Assembly: GCF_003122385.1 (NCBI RefSeq)
Contig: NZ_CP029255.1
Coordinates: 2,418,001 to 2,482,000 of the forward strand
Reading direction: 5' to 3'
Source: Flavobacterium crocinum
GTDB lineage: Bacteria > Bacteroidota > Bacteroidia > Flavobacteriales > Flavobacteriaceae
Length of the DNA stretch: 64,000 bases
Shown here: positions 36,401 to 45,555 of the stretch, one piece after another
Numbering within the stretch: the first letter of the stretch is position 1
Layout of the letters: the number at the start of each line of letters is the position of its first letter
Notes under the pieces: model-generated
Told to the model about the DNA's origin: nothing
Seen by the model: only the letters and a program-made list of their open reading frames with translations
The model's database searches: none
Made by a program: the position numbers and the translations under genes

Positions 36401-39400
36401 TTGGTGATCTCAGTTCAGCTTTAGTATAGGTTACCTCTTCTAAAGGCAATGATTCTGGAGATTTTCGTATTTTGACTAATTCATATTTAGGTAGTTTTTC
36501 TCCATCTTTAAAAACAGAAGTATAGGCACTAATTTTTACTGTTTTGGCATGCGTTGTCAGTTTTAAAGTCGGTTCAATCGCAGACTCAGGGAAAATAATT
36601 TCCAGTTTATTATAGTTTTTGAATGAAAGGGATCTTCTGAAACCAAAAGGATTACTTTCTGCAGAAATACTCATAAAATCTCCATCTATAAGCTCACCGT
36701 CTACAGTTTCAGGAACTTCTCCAACAAGTTTAAAATACAAGCCATTAATCTTGTCTGCTTCATATTGAGTCTGAACATAATAGCGTTTACCAATCTTTTT
36801 GTTTATGAAATTAACATACTCCGGCTCAATGCTATCGGATACACAGAATAACTTAGAAGGAGTAATTCCGAATTGTTCCGGAACATGCCAGCCAGGTTCT
36901 CCTGCACTTAAATAAGAGAATGGGTTTGTTGCCAATACACGAATACTATCATATTGATCCACTACTTTTTGCCATTGTGCCCAAGGCAAATTCTTTACAT
37001 TATCCCTGTCATCTGAAGCAACAACAGCTTCAAAAGGATGATAAGGTACCCATGAATTTCCATTAGCAGAGCTCAGTTCAATCGATTCAATTGCATATTC
37101 ATGTTTCACCTGACGCAATTTTCTACCTGCTTTAGAGGTTCCTTCGGGAGGCATTAAATCGGTATAATTTTTTGCATCAGCCGTATATCCTCCAATTATT
37201 TTAGAAAGATTCTTATTTGGCAATACTCCTTTAGCTAATTTGATATCAATGTAGGTGTCTAATGGAATTATTGAAGAAATATCATCCGGATCAGGCTTGT
37301 TATCAAAATAATTCAGTAAGAAAGCTTCATTGGTAAGCATGTGAACTCCTTTTACAGAATCGGCAGTTCTGCTGTCATTAACGTCTCCGTAAGTTCCTTT
37401 AGGAAGCGGACTGTAAGGCGTACGGTCAACAATTCTGTTAATATCCCACTGAAGTTCAATTAAGAATGTTTTACGGACTCTTACAAAGGCAATTTTAACA
37501 CGAACACTTAATTCTAATTTGGCATAAATCAGGAATGGTTTAAATGATTCTACAGAGAAAATGGTATCTAAAACAATTTCAACATTGATGATCCAGATTT
37601 TAATCTGAATTCCTCCACCGGCAGCAATATAACCACCCATTTGAGGACGTTTGAACGAAATTTTTCCACCCATTTCCAGATAAGCCCATAATTTAACCTT
37701 AGCAGGTCCGAAGCTTTTCTCCAGTTTAAAGTCTAATCTGGCACCGGCTTCGATTCCCTGAGCCGATAACATAATAAAGGCCTTAGCAGTAAACAGGGTT
37801 AAAATTCTCGCCATGATTGGATCTTTTTTAGATCCGATATTGATGTACCATGGTTTTTGATTTTTAAAGAAAAACCCGGCTTCTAATAAAGCATGTAACT
37901 GAATGATTTCTCCACCTTGTTTCGGCATTTGGAAATCGGCTCCGGCGGCCATTTCCAGAGAGTTATCTCCAAAGGCAACCATTGCAAAGAATGGAGGAGT
38001 AGTCTGATCTTTTTCGATAGGGCCAAGTCGGTCTCCAAGAACATTTAATCCTGCTTCAATATAAAACAGAGTAGGAAGAGACAGCAATAACATGGCTCGC
38101 AATGTTAAAATGGAACCACCTGTTGTTTCAAAAGTGGCACCGGCTCCAATAGAAAATGGTGAATCATATTGTAAAGAATCCGGCGGACCGCTGAATTTCC
38201 TGATATTGATACCTGCTTTTGGATGTTTATAGAATTCGTACCAGGAATTATCGGTTGTTAATCCGGCCGCCTTTTTGGTTGCCACATATCTAAATCCTAA
38301 TAAACCTCTGAAACCGGTAATCGAAATAAATCCCAGTGGAATACCTGTAGGCAATTCAATACTTGCATCGACTAAGAAAGCAGGATATTTTGGTGCAAAA
38401 CGCATTCCTACACTTCCTGAAATTTTTGGTTTTGGTAACTTTAAAGAAACCTCTCCCATGAATTCCTGTGATTCTCCCGGCTGTGGAAGCGAAATCATAC
38501 CATGAATAATGGCCATAGCCGATTCTTCTGTAGCAGTTCCCGGAATCATCAAATCGACTTCGATAGTCTGGATTCTGATGAAAGAGTCTTTTGGACCATC
38601 ATCTGTAGCATAATAGTACTTAATACCTTCACCACGGGCATCTACCCCAAGCGGATTGACACTGATCGCTCCATCAAATCCCCAGAAATTATATTTGCGT
38701 CCGTTAATTTGAGTTGATCCAAAGTTAATGTTGCTCACCGCCATCTGAACCGGTCCAAGATTTACCGATAAATTAATCGGAATCGGGATTGAACCTCCTT
38801 CAACTTCAATGTTTCCATCGCTGTAAATACGAAGTTTTTCAACATCAAATCCCTGACCTTTTGCGAGTTTATTGATTAAGGTTCCTTCAGGAAACGAAAC
38901 ATAACAGGAAGTACCTACATAATAATCGTCATCCTGTTTTCCTAATTCGAAACTGTGAAAGTCAAAGTTTACCAGATCAAATAGATTGGCTTTTGGTTCG
39001 CTTGCTTTATCGAAAGAAGCAGTTAGATTAAAATCGCCGTCATCGTATAAGTGACCTTCCAGTGTTGCATGGAAAGAACTTCCATCTTCATTTTTTAGTT
39101 TATTGATAATTAATTGTCCTTTGATATTAGAACCAATAACCTTGTTTTGTTTGAAAGAAATATCAAATTTGTTGAAGCCAATTTCAAACCCGCGATTCGG
39201 ATTACCAATTTTTTTCCAAAGTGTATTATCTGTTACAAGTTTTGATAAAAATGCTTGGTATTCTTTAGCATTTTTAAAACTATAAGCAGTATTTGGACTA
39301 ACTTGTGAAGATACTAATGTAGATTTAGTGGTTAATTTTAAAGGATAACTGAAAGGATATGGCAGAGTGCTTGTTGCACGAAATTCTTGCAGGTAATCAA

Positions 39401-40727
39401 GCAATTCATCATAATCTGCAATTTGTTTGATTTCAACTACATCTGTTTCTTCGTTTCTTACCAACATTGAAAGCGGGTAGTCAAAATCGAATTTATCACC
39501 AAAATAACTGAAAATACCAGTACTTACAGGAACTGTTTCCAGGTAAATATCTCCGGAAATTCCGCCTGTTCCAATTAGTAAATCAGATGCACCAATTCTT
39601 AATGTTGTGCTTGTACTTCCTTGTCCTTCTTTTTCATAATCATGAAACCATTTTGAAGGCAAAGTAACAGATACTGCACGGGCATAAACTCCCACAAAGT
39701 CGTTTGGTCTGCCATCAGCAGTAGCTTCCGGAATGTTTGTTTTTTTGCTTAAATCGAGTTTTAAATTTTCAATTTGAACAAGCATACCCGTTTTCCCAAT
39801 TTCACAATATTTAGGAGATAAAGTTCCTGCTAGCTCCAGATTGTATCCCATTCCTTCTTGTGTATCTGCATACAGAAGTGCTTTTGCAAATTGAAAACGG
39901 GCAATATGCGTTTCATCGTCATCTCTTTCGGTACCATCATTATTCCAAGGCACTAACATTTTTCTTGGAAATTCAATTGCAGCCGCTAATTCAAGAGTTA
40001 CTCTCGCTTTAGGTGTAATAATTTTTTTAATGTATTCTTCAATATCATTAGGAATGAAAGAAGAGAAAAAGATCTTGATTTTAGCTTTAGTTTCAGATAA
40101 ATCTGTTGATAGTAGGTAAAGAGAGAATATAGAAGGAGCAACTTTTTTATCTAAAAGATTGACTTGAACAATTAACTCTTGTAATTTGTTTTCAGAAGAT
40201 TCGTCAATTGCAATTGTAGTATTGTATAGTTTGTTTATATCCTGTACAAGCTGTCCAAATTTTGAAAGTGCCGGACTGCTTTGAACCACAAAAGTGTTAA
40301 TGGCTAACTGAATAATTTGTTCTTCAGAGATGTTTAAAACCGTAAGGGCAAGATCATAAAAATCTTCTACGGAAAATGAAAAGCTATTATTGTTGAAATA
40401 TTTGAGATAACGCATTACTTCCCATTCCCAAAAAACAGTGACTGGAAACGAAGAGATTTTTGAATCTTCATAATCAGGATTTAAAACGAAGAAAACTCCA
40501 GTTCCAGGTAGTTCTAAAGCTAATTTTTTTCTACTGATAATATCCAAACTATAAAAAGCGCTACTTCCTGAAGTACTTTTAGAAGTTTGATAGTCTTTGT
40601 AATACATTTTATCAAAGACACTTTGTAGTCCATCTTTAATAAAACTTAAGAAATCGGGAAGATCCTCAGGCTTCATTATGTCCGATAGAGCTGGGTAGTA
40701 TTTATATTCTGTTGGCGTTGTTGACAT
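33423..40727 (-). CDS. Giant (2434 aa) protein of unknown function, possible DUF6603-like core
   Basis: This is the largest gene of the window and the first of the long late operon. There is no signal peptide, lipobox or membrane anchor. The N-terminal 300 residues are helical and charged. Residues about 300-1120 are beta-rich, with phrases such as GMRFAPKYPAFLVDASIELPTG and PLGFISITGFRGLLGFRYV, and repeated amphipathic strands (AGARLDFKLEKSFGPAKVKLW); this reminds me of the DUF6603 type of very large proteins, without proof. Residues about 1560-1850 resemble a beta-propeller-like run of short strands. The C-terminal 500 residues include FKFEYYYGFKTLGP-type Ig-like domains. I do not recognise it as a tape measure, baseplate or Tc toxin protein. 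It starts about 240 bases after the predicted late promoter C. Confidence 0.8.
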   Translation of the reverse strand: MSTTPTEYKYYPALSDIMKPEDLPDFLSFIKDGLQSVFDKMYYKDYQTSKSTSGSSAFYSLDIISRKKLALELPGTGVFFVLNPDYEDSKISSFPVTVFWEWEVMRYLKYFNNNSFSFSVEDFYDLALTVLNISEEQIIQLAINTFVVQSSPALSKFGQLVQDINKLYNTTIAIDESSENKLQELIVQVNLLDKKVAPSIFSLYLLSTDLSETKAKIKIFFSSFIPNDIEEYIKKIITPKARVTLELAAAIEFPRKMLVPWNNDGTERDDDETHIARFQFAKALLYADTQEGMGYNLELAGTLSPKYCEIGKTGMLVQIENLKLDLSKKTNIPEATADGRPNDFVGVYARAVSVTLPSKWFHDYEKEGQGSTSTTLRIGASDLLIGTGGISGDIYLETVPVSTGIFSYFGDKFDFDYPLSMLVRNEETDVVEIKQIADYDELLDYLQEFRATSTLPYPFSYPLKLTTKSTLVSSQVSPNTAYSFKNAKEYQAFLSKLVTDNTLWKKIGNPNRGFEIGFNKFDISFKQNKVIGSNIKGQLIINKLKNEDGSSFHATLEGHLYDDGDFNLTASFDKASEPKANLFDLVNFDFHSFELGKQDDDYYVGTSCYVSFPEGTLINKLAKGQGFDVEKLRIYSDGNIEVEGGSIPIPINLSVNLGPVQMAVSNINFGSTQINGRKYNFWGFDGAISVNPLGVDARGEGIKYYYATDDGPKDSFIRIQTIEVDLMIPGTATEESAMAIIHGMISLPQPGESQEFMGEVSLKLPKPKISGSVGMRFAPKYPAFLVDASIELPTGIPLGFISITGFRGLLGFRYVATKKAAGLTTDNSWYEFYKHPKAGINIRKFSGPPDSLQYDSPFSIGAGATFETTGGSILTLRAMLLLSLPTLFYIEAGLNVLGDRLGPIEKDQTTPPFFAMVAFGDNSLEMAAGADFQMPKQGGEIIQLHALLEAGFFFKNQKPWYINIGSKKDPIMARILTLFTAKAFIMLSAQGIEAGARLDFKLEKSFGPAKVKLWAYLEMGGKISFKRPQMGGYIAAGGGIQIKIWIINVEIVLDTIFSVESFKPFLIYAKLELSVRVKIAFVRVRKTFLIELQWDINRIVDRTPYSPLPKGTYGDVNDSRTADSVKGVHMLTNEAFLLNYFDNKPDPDDISSIIPLDTYIDIKLAKGVLPNKNLSKIIGGYTADAKNYTDLMPPEGTSKAGRKLRQVKHEYAIESIELSSANGNSWVPYHPFEAVVASDDRDNVKNLPWAQWQKVVDQYDSIRVLATNPFSYLSAGEPGWHVPEQFGITPSKLFCVSDSIEPEYVNFINKKIGKRYYVQTQYEADKINGLYFKLVGEVPETVDGELIDGDFMSISAESNPFGFRRSLSFKNYNKLEIIFPESAIEPTLKLTTHAKTVKISAYTSVFKDGEKLPKYELVKIRKSPESLPLEEVTYTKAELRSPITLLDEESNISSKKKIDKIVISPVAANADAILDVRNKIAALFNQSYASKDGEFIMTEPSNLVEYDELLVKLAELKVDAGNDNPTGAATSLTFTRFYGYNGIANYAFDKIFKYNDTYLVSFYPSPNTTVIAQIDAKGKLLRERLLNGLVTSMQVVNNNLLLTQALDATQCKGIGEAIIDDTFIVGCVAPAKTTAIVELDSELNRTFGMQYQNTYSTGFNKLLSLQNNELLWVNTLENETQINWINGTDRSIIHRVKIDEVALKVLQHNNTDFSLITKNKKIVRISINESTKAIAIADTKLVSESSISEITDAVIANGKVLLTVKLTNGKFGLAQVDGTNSTVVKNDVIFDSPVYLSNKTLADNAVIAYNQKYLFVFNTSLQLTRLIERGSTNDKAAVLHIQNEPSENEIVMLSSKQNEKGIYFSLFNDQFDNCSLYPTQTVSVESSASALINSTANLTELDTVIKSEYIRTIKSSKLLTINAVLCSAGGNPDEDNELDYTTYIQEIGWLTKESAEHNLTIPGSTAVAEDNQAMEAAIQNTVQPIWRPNSTYCLKFILTDKVDNGTPVKFEYYYGFKTLGPVGHYPVPDEDLAPGQKPSVKNELTELSKSPLTSLRQYLDYNRSYPNADGSLLLSKPSFYGNEECKISMFFKNPYVYHMFTDWKDYGAGRPEIKGVMNLIIKDPLNDVLIPYPLPTTATTYPKAHEEDIKWVDDNDPRIPLNIQMLQNMIKGSTGKIRCDITIGDALKPKSYGYEVKLTDLKPSKLYTVLVKNYFDENQDKAPTDNENVLVHQFGFQTSRYRDFAEQVNSYKLSTEPVRNALFDVPLSLSEDQITSLNNIIFGQEDPLSDAFALKYQHLFDRAVEGVLKMSPLDPAQSTEVNRIINTNTGEVVALLVRNPEPFNIPKIPLDEIKNTVAVVDDAGEVKANYKVLYSKDYAQMLIMTDSKKITDQNLKIRFEYRMWNNNGIVGPNTTALTVRVGEPVILPIENINL

Positions 40728-40971
40728 AGTTTTAATACTATTTGTGTTGTTATTTGTGTTTTTTGAGTTACCGTTTTGTAGCTTACTTGACGGATTTTTG
40801 GTAGTTGTCTATAATCTTTGTATCCCTTTTTTTATCTATACTTTGGATTTATAGAGTACGATCATGAATAACACGGATAATTATAAAGACCACGAACTTA
40901 TTTTTATAAGTTTCAGGTTTTGAAAAATCTATACTTTAATGAATTGTTGCTATTTTTTCAGCTTCACAAGG

Positions 40972-41060
40972 CAAATATGTGGTGAAATTTTTGCTTTAGA
41001 AATTAAATGCAAGGATGCTGAACTCTTGTGTTTGCAGACTGTACAAAGTTGTACAGTCTA
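40972..41060 (-). promoter_or_regulatory. Late promoter element C (giant/fibre operon)
   Basis: A 46-base upstream element ends at 41015 (minus reading) and is followed by CCTTGCATTT and, exactly 39 bases after the first C of CCTT, by TTTG within CATATTTG, a -7 box lacking only the first T. Its core is the perfect dyad GACTGTACAA-AG-TTGTACAGTC (41037-41058), with TGTGTTT and AAACACA as an outer extension. Two other copies share the sequence without gaps. The 590-base gap around it otherwise holds an untranslated leader of about 240 bases and no open frame. Confidence 0.72.
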
Positions 41061-41317
41061 TAAACACAGAATTATTTTGGAATTGTAAACTAGATTTTGG
41101 TTTGTTTTAACCTTGCAATATCGTGGACATTAATCTATAGTTCATCTATAATGTTCTTGTTTAGAAGAATTAGATACTTATAGAATAAGAGATAAATATT
41201 GTAAAAGATGAGTTTTATCAATATGCTTGTTATGATAATTTAGGTTTTTAAATAAAAGTGGGGCTAGTAAGTAAGAGTTTTATAACGGTAATTTTAATAT
41301 TATAAATAAATTCAGAT

Positions 41318-41995
41318 TTATTCACCAATATAAAATGGCTTTTCTGATCTTTTTAATATATTACCATCTAAAGCATCAATTTGAATTGTGATATCCATTT
41401 GTTTTTCATAATCGGGGTAATCAATAATCCAATAGTTTTTAGTATCAGATTTAAATTTTCGAATTTTGGTTTTATAGGGATAAAAAGTCTTAAAGTATCC
41501 TCCTTTTTCTAAAGGAATGTTGTTTTTTTTACAATATAGGAAAACCTTATCTGCATTGAAGTTATAACCATCATCAAAATCTTCTACAGATAATAAATTA
41601 CCTTCTTGAGAGAAGGTGTACCATTTACCCATTTTAAACCCGAACCAGCAGTAAATTCCCTTGGTTTCTATATTTTTATTTGAATAGAACTCTCGGAATA
41701 TTCCAATTAATGGATCTTTAGAATAATCATATCCAAAATATCCAAACTTATCTCCAAGAAATTTATGATACTCGATTAGACGGTTTCCATCTTTATCAAT
41801 GATGGTAAAGCTGTCAGGTCTATAATACATATAAATAGTATCAGAGCTGTTTCTTTTTATTTCACTATAAATTTTATCTCCATCAAATTTTTCGAATGAA
41901 TTATTAATTTTAATTTTTCCTGTTTTAATGTTTTTTTGGACATAACAACCTTGAAAAAGTATTAAGATTGTGGCTATTCTAATGAGATTTTTCAT
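41318..41995 (-). CDS. Lipoprotein with YwqK/MORN-like repeats
   Basis: 225 aa. Leader NLIRIATILILFQGC ends in a lipobox cysteine (about Cys17), so it is an envelope lipoprotein. The middle has short repeats of the type GIFREFYSNKNIETKGIYCW and GFKMGKWYTFSQEGNLL, as seen in YwqK/MORN-like bacterial proteins, some of which are immunity partners of toxins. It lies 9 bases after the metzincin gene, last of the lysis/protease unit. Because the protease neighbour lacks a signal peptide while this protein stays in the envelope, a protective or anchoring role is possible, but nothing in the sequence proves it. Confidence 0.72.
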   Translation of the reverse strand: MKNLIRIATILILFQGCYVQKNIKTGKIKINNSFEKFDGDKIYSEIKRNSSDTIYMYYRPDSFTIIDKDGNRLIEYHKFLGDKFGYFGYDYSKDPLIGIFREFYSNKNIETKGIYCWFGFKMGKWYTFSQEGNLLSVEDFDDGYNFNADKVFLYCKKNNIPLEKGGYFKTFYPYKTKIRKFKSDTKNYWIIDYPDYEKQMDITIQIDALDGNILKRSEKPFYIGE

Positions 41996-42004
41996 TACAT
42001 TTTT

Positions 42005-45000
42005 TTAAGGTTCTATTTCTGCATTCATTCGGGCTAATTTCCCCTGCCAATTCCATAATGAAAATCTAGGAGATGCATAATCCATTAGGTTATCAGTGGC
42101 AAGTGGACGATACGTGAATTTAGCTGATTTTGCAGCTTCATAAGCTGTAAAACTATGTGGAATACCTGCAACGTGTAATAACTCATGTGCCGGAGTATAA
42201 GCGCCTTCAGAATTCACGACGATAACTTTTCTGCTAGATTCGGAAAAACCATTTCTTTCGGTATATACACCATTGTTAATACTTCCTCCATCTTCATCAA
42301 AAACAAACATGATATAATGATCTTTATAATAATCCTTTATTTTATTTTCTGGACCATTTTGAGAAAGAAGGAAGTCTGTTAGTCGAGTAAATCCAGGTTC
42401 AGTAATTCCATTTACTCTTTTATCACTAATAATTACATTGTTTCCTGATATATTTTGGACATATTGGGACTTAAAAGAAGGATCGGTTTCCTTTTGATTA
42501 TTTGTGAGTTTTAATTCAAATGTACTAATAACAGGTGTTATTAAAATTTGTCTTAAATATTTTTTGATAGTTAATGCTTTTGATGCTAAATCAGGAGTTT
42601 TTATTCCATTTATATTAGTTACAACACTTATTAAAGCTATCTTTTTGGACATTCTTGATGTTGCCCCATTTGCATTAACTCTTAAAAAGCCAATTATTTT
42701 TCCATCAGTAGAGTTACTGTAAAATGCTAGTACTTTTATAAGTTTTTCTGTTTCAATTTCTTTTAAGCACTTTATTGTGATGTCTAATATGTGTTTACCT
42801 TTTGTTTTAGGTATGTTTGAGATAGATTTACTTGATGTAATGTCAAAAAGACTTGTGTCATATTTTAGTTCAATTTTTATTGGTTCATCAGTAATGTTTA
42901 ATTGTAAATTCATTTTAGCAACTCTATTCACATCATCGTTGTAATCGTTGTAAGGCGGACTAAAAATTGATTGCCTATCTAAATCTGCTTTATTGGCAGG
43001 AGGAACGTACGGGGGATAAATTGTAAGTAAAGGGGTGTAATATTGATCTGTTTTTTCTTGTTGCCATTGAAAGGGGAAAACTTTATATTCTAATTCAAGC
43101 TTTTTATACATTTTTGAGCTCGCAGAAAAAACACCAACTCTGCCATTTATATCACTGACAACAGTTGTTTTAGTTTCATCAGTATATAATTTACCAACAT
43201 TGTCTTTATAAATAATATCTCCCGGAACATCATCACCTGGATAATCACCATATCCAGTATCAGGCATATAAGTATCTTTTACTCGCATCCAGTCAAATCC
43301 ATATTCACCACGATATGGTTGTCTTGTTCTAAAGTCGGCTTTAGCCTTTGGATATTCTTCAAAAAATTCTTGAAATTCTGAATAATCTTTTGAGAAAAAA
43401 TAGTGTCCATCTAATGTATATACAAATAAATCATTTGATGGAAATAATTTTTCTATTTTCCCCTCATTATTTTCATAACGTATGCCAACTTTAAATTTTT
43501 GAATATTTTGGTCAGATAGATTTGGCGTATTCTCTATTTCGTTAAGGTGAAAAAAAACATTGTCGGCGTCAAGAGGCAAATATTGAGTAGATGTTTCTTC
43601 AATTTGATCGTAAACTAATCTATTATATTCTTCATTAGTAATACCTAAATGAAAAAAACTTTTTTTTGCATCTAAACTATTTTTATTAAATAAAGCAAGT
43701 GATTTGATTGTAGTTTCACCATCTTTAAATGTGCCTTTATAGATTAAAAAATCTAAATTTCGATATAAATTCTGGATGTATTTTTCTTTTTCGGTAATAT
43801 TATTTAAAGAAGCTGACTCAAATTTATCGAAGTTAAGATTATTAGATTCTAAATTTTTATCAGAATTACGTTTTAAAGCAGCCAAATATAATCTTCTTGA
43901 TTTTCTTACGATTAGATCTGAAATTTTTGTTTTTCCATTATCGAAAAAGATTTTGTTTTGTATTGATGCACCAATATTTAGAACATCATCAAGATTGATC
44001 ATTCGGCTTTTATCATAAATAGCCCATGAATTATTATTTTCAGTGTCAATAGCTGAGGATGGATGATGAGTATCAATATTTAATGGAAATAGATCATTAT
44101 AATAAGATTTTAATGGAAATTCTTGATTTAAGTTTACATAGAGGAATAGGAAGCTTGCACAAGATTTAGTATTGTTGATTTGAAAATTAATAGGAATGGA
44201 AGACGTTTTGTTTGCTAAAAATTCAGGAATAGGTGAGGGTAAAGCTGGGTTAAGTGGTCTTTCCACCATTGGATATGAAGATGTGTTATTTTTATTAGCA
44301 GCTATAACATCCACAAGAATATGTCTTTCAGGTTCAGGAATTTTAGAGTCTATTTTATATTTTAAATTAAAAATAATTTTTTTAGTTTTATCTGTAGCAG
44401 TGCTAGATGTTAATTCTTTTATAATAATTGGCCACCCAGATGTATTATTTAATTCTCCGTCGGCAGAAGGTGATAGTCCATAAACCGTTCTTGTGGAATC
44501 ATAATAATTATAGCTTCTGTTATTTTCTCCTTGTATGTAAACATATATCTTATTTTTAGTTTGATATTTGCTAAGAATTTTGCTAAAAATATCGTTATTT
44601 GTTTTTGAACCTGTTTGATTACCAATTGTTTTAATAGTTCCACATTCGATATGTGATCCCCAAAAAGCAGCAGCATCCATAAACTGATGAATGTATTCTT
44701 TGTACCTTTTAAGTTTTGTATCATTAATGGAGGGAGGAACATTTGTTGTATCGAAAATGTGTTCTTTTTTTCTGGCAAATTTCAAGTCTAATTTGAATAA
44801 CTCTTCTTGGTTCTGTAATTGATAGTCGCCATAATCTAAAACAATATCAAGTCCTATTTCTCCCGTAAAATTTCCCAAGTATTCGCCAGCTTCACATTGT
44901 GGTATCTGATAAGAAGTTGAAATGTTTTTTTTTGTGAAATAATTTTCAATAAGTGTATTATCTAATTGAGTATCATCATAACCAATCAAAGAAGATGGAA

Positions 45001-45553
45001 ACTCAGTTGGAACCGGAAGGTTAACTCCTGTAATTGGATTTTTTATGGATGTATTATAAGCAGTAAATTGAGCCCATAGTTTCTTTAAAAAATTTGGTTG
45101 ATTTATATCATCACTGACAGGTTTTAATTTATCATTATCGATTAAATCAGACTTATTTACTCCTCTGTAAATAAAATATTTAATTTTAAGTGGTGCATAA
45201 GTATCAGATGGTTTTAAAATTAAATTTACTTTTGTTTCATCGCCTGTTTGAGGTTGAATTATTACTTGACCATTAGCAATGGCAAAAACTTTGACGGGTG
45301 TCGTAGTTGATGCTCGAACTTTTGATGTCGTTCTGAATTTTGTAGTCACATTATTTGTTTCTGTGCCACAAGGACCAAATGCATCAGAGGCATAATTTGT
45401 TGCAAGGATATTTGACAACAAGTTTTCATCTACAAAAAAGTGGGAAGTTGGCCCATACTCTGTTTTAGCAGTTGTTGTTGTACTATTGTAAAAAATCTCA
45501 TTTTGAGTTTCTCCTGTATTTAATGTATATGTAAAATCGTATATTGTTGACAT
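42005..45553 (-). CDS. Large protein with C-terminal metzincin-like zinc protease motif
   Basis: 1182 aa. The metal site is at the very end: AHELLHVAGIPHSF gives HExxHxxGxxH with His1123, Glu1124, His1127 and His1133, and NLMDYASP (Met about 1157) is the Met-turn of metzincins. The 1100 residues before it are unfamiliar, beta-rich and hydrophilic; RVGVFSASSKMYKK and the region around 740-800 look like repeat or carrier domains. No signal peptide or type IX sorting tail. The start, MSTIYDFTYTLNTGE, is supported by the 3-base spacing after the subtilisin-like gene. It may be a processing protease for the giant proteins, or an exported effector released with them; the motif shows only that it should be an active zinc peptidase. 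Confidence 0.82.
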   Translation of the reverse strand: MSTIYDFTYTLNTGETQNEIFYNSTTTTAKTEYGPTSHFFVDENLLSNILATNYASDAFGPCGTETNNVTTKFRTTSKVRASTTTPVKVFAIANGQVIIQPQTGDETKVNLILKPSDTYAPLKIKYFIYRGVNKSDLIDNDKLKPVSDDINQPNFLKKLWAQFTAYNTSIKNPITGVNLPVPTEFPSSLIGYDDTQLDNTLIENYFTKKNISTSYQIPQCEAGEYLGNFTGEIGLDIVLDYGDYQLQNQEELFKLDLKFARKKEHIFDTTNVPPSINDTKLKRYKEYIHQFMDAAAFWGSHIECGTIKTIGNQTGSKTNNDIFSKILSKYQTKNKIYVYIQGENNRSYNYYDSTRTVYGLSPSADGELNNTSGWPIIIKELTSSTATDKTKKIIFNLKYKIDSKIPEPERHILVDVIAANKNNTSSYPMVERPLNPALPSPIPEFLANKTSSIPINFQINNTKSCASFLFLYVNLNQEFPLKSYYNDLFPLNIDTHHPSSAIDTENNNSWAIYDKSRMINLDDVLNIGASIQNKIFFDNGKTKISDLIVRKSRRLYLAALKRNSDKNLESNNLNFDKFESASLNNITEKEKYIQNLYRNLDFLIYKGTFKDGETTIKSLALFNKNSLDAKKSFFHLGITNEEYNRLVYDQIEETSTQYLPLDADNVFFHLNEIENTPNLSDQNIQKFKVGIRYENNEGKIEKLFPSNDLFVYTLDGHYFFSKDYSEFQEFFEEYPKAKADFRTRQPYRGEYGFDWMRVKDTYMPDTGYGDYPGDDVPGDIIYKDNVGKLYTDETKTTVVSDINGRVGVFSASSKMYKKLELEYKVFPFQWQQEKTDQYYTPLLTIYPPYVPPANKADLDRQSIFSPPYNDYNDDVNRVAKMNLQLNITDEPIKIELKYDTSLFDITSSKSISNIPKTKGKHILDITIKCLKEIETEKLIKVLAFYSNSTDGKIIGFLRVNANGATSRMSKKIALISVVTNINGIKTPDLASKALTIKKYLRQILITPVISTFELKLTNNQKETDPSFKSQYVQNISGNNVIISDKRVNGITEPGFTRLTDFLLSQNGPENKIKDYYKDHYIMFVFDEDGGSINNGVYTERNGFSESSRKVIVVNSEGAYTPAHELLHVAGIPHSFTAYEAAKSAKFTYRPLATDNLMDYASPRFSLWNWQGKLARMNAEIEP

Positions 45554-45555
45554 GC

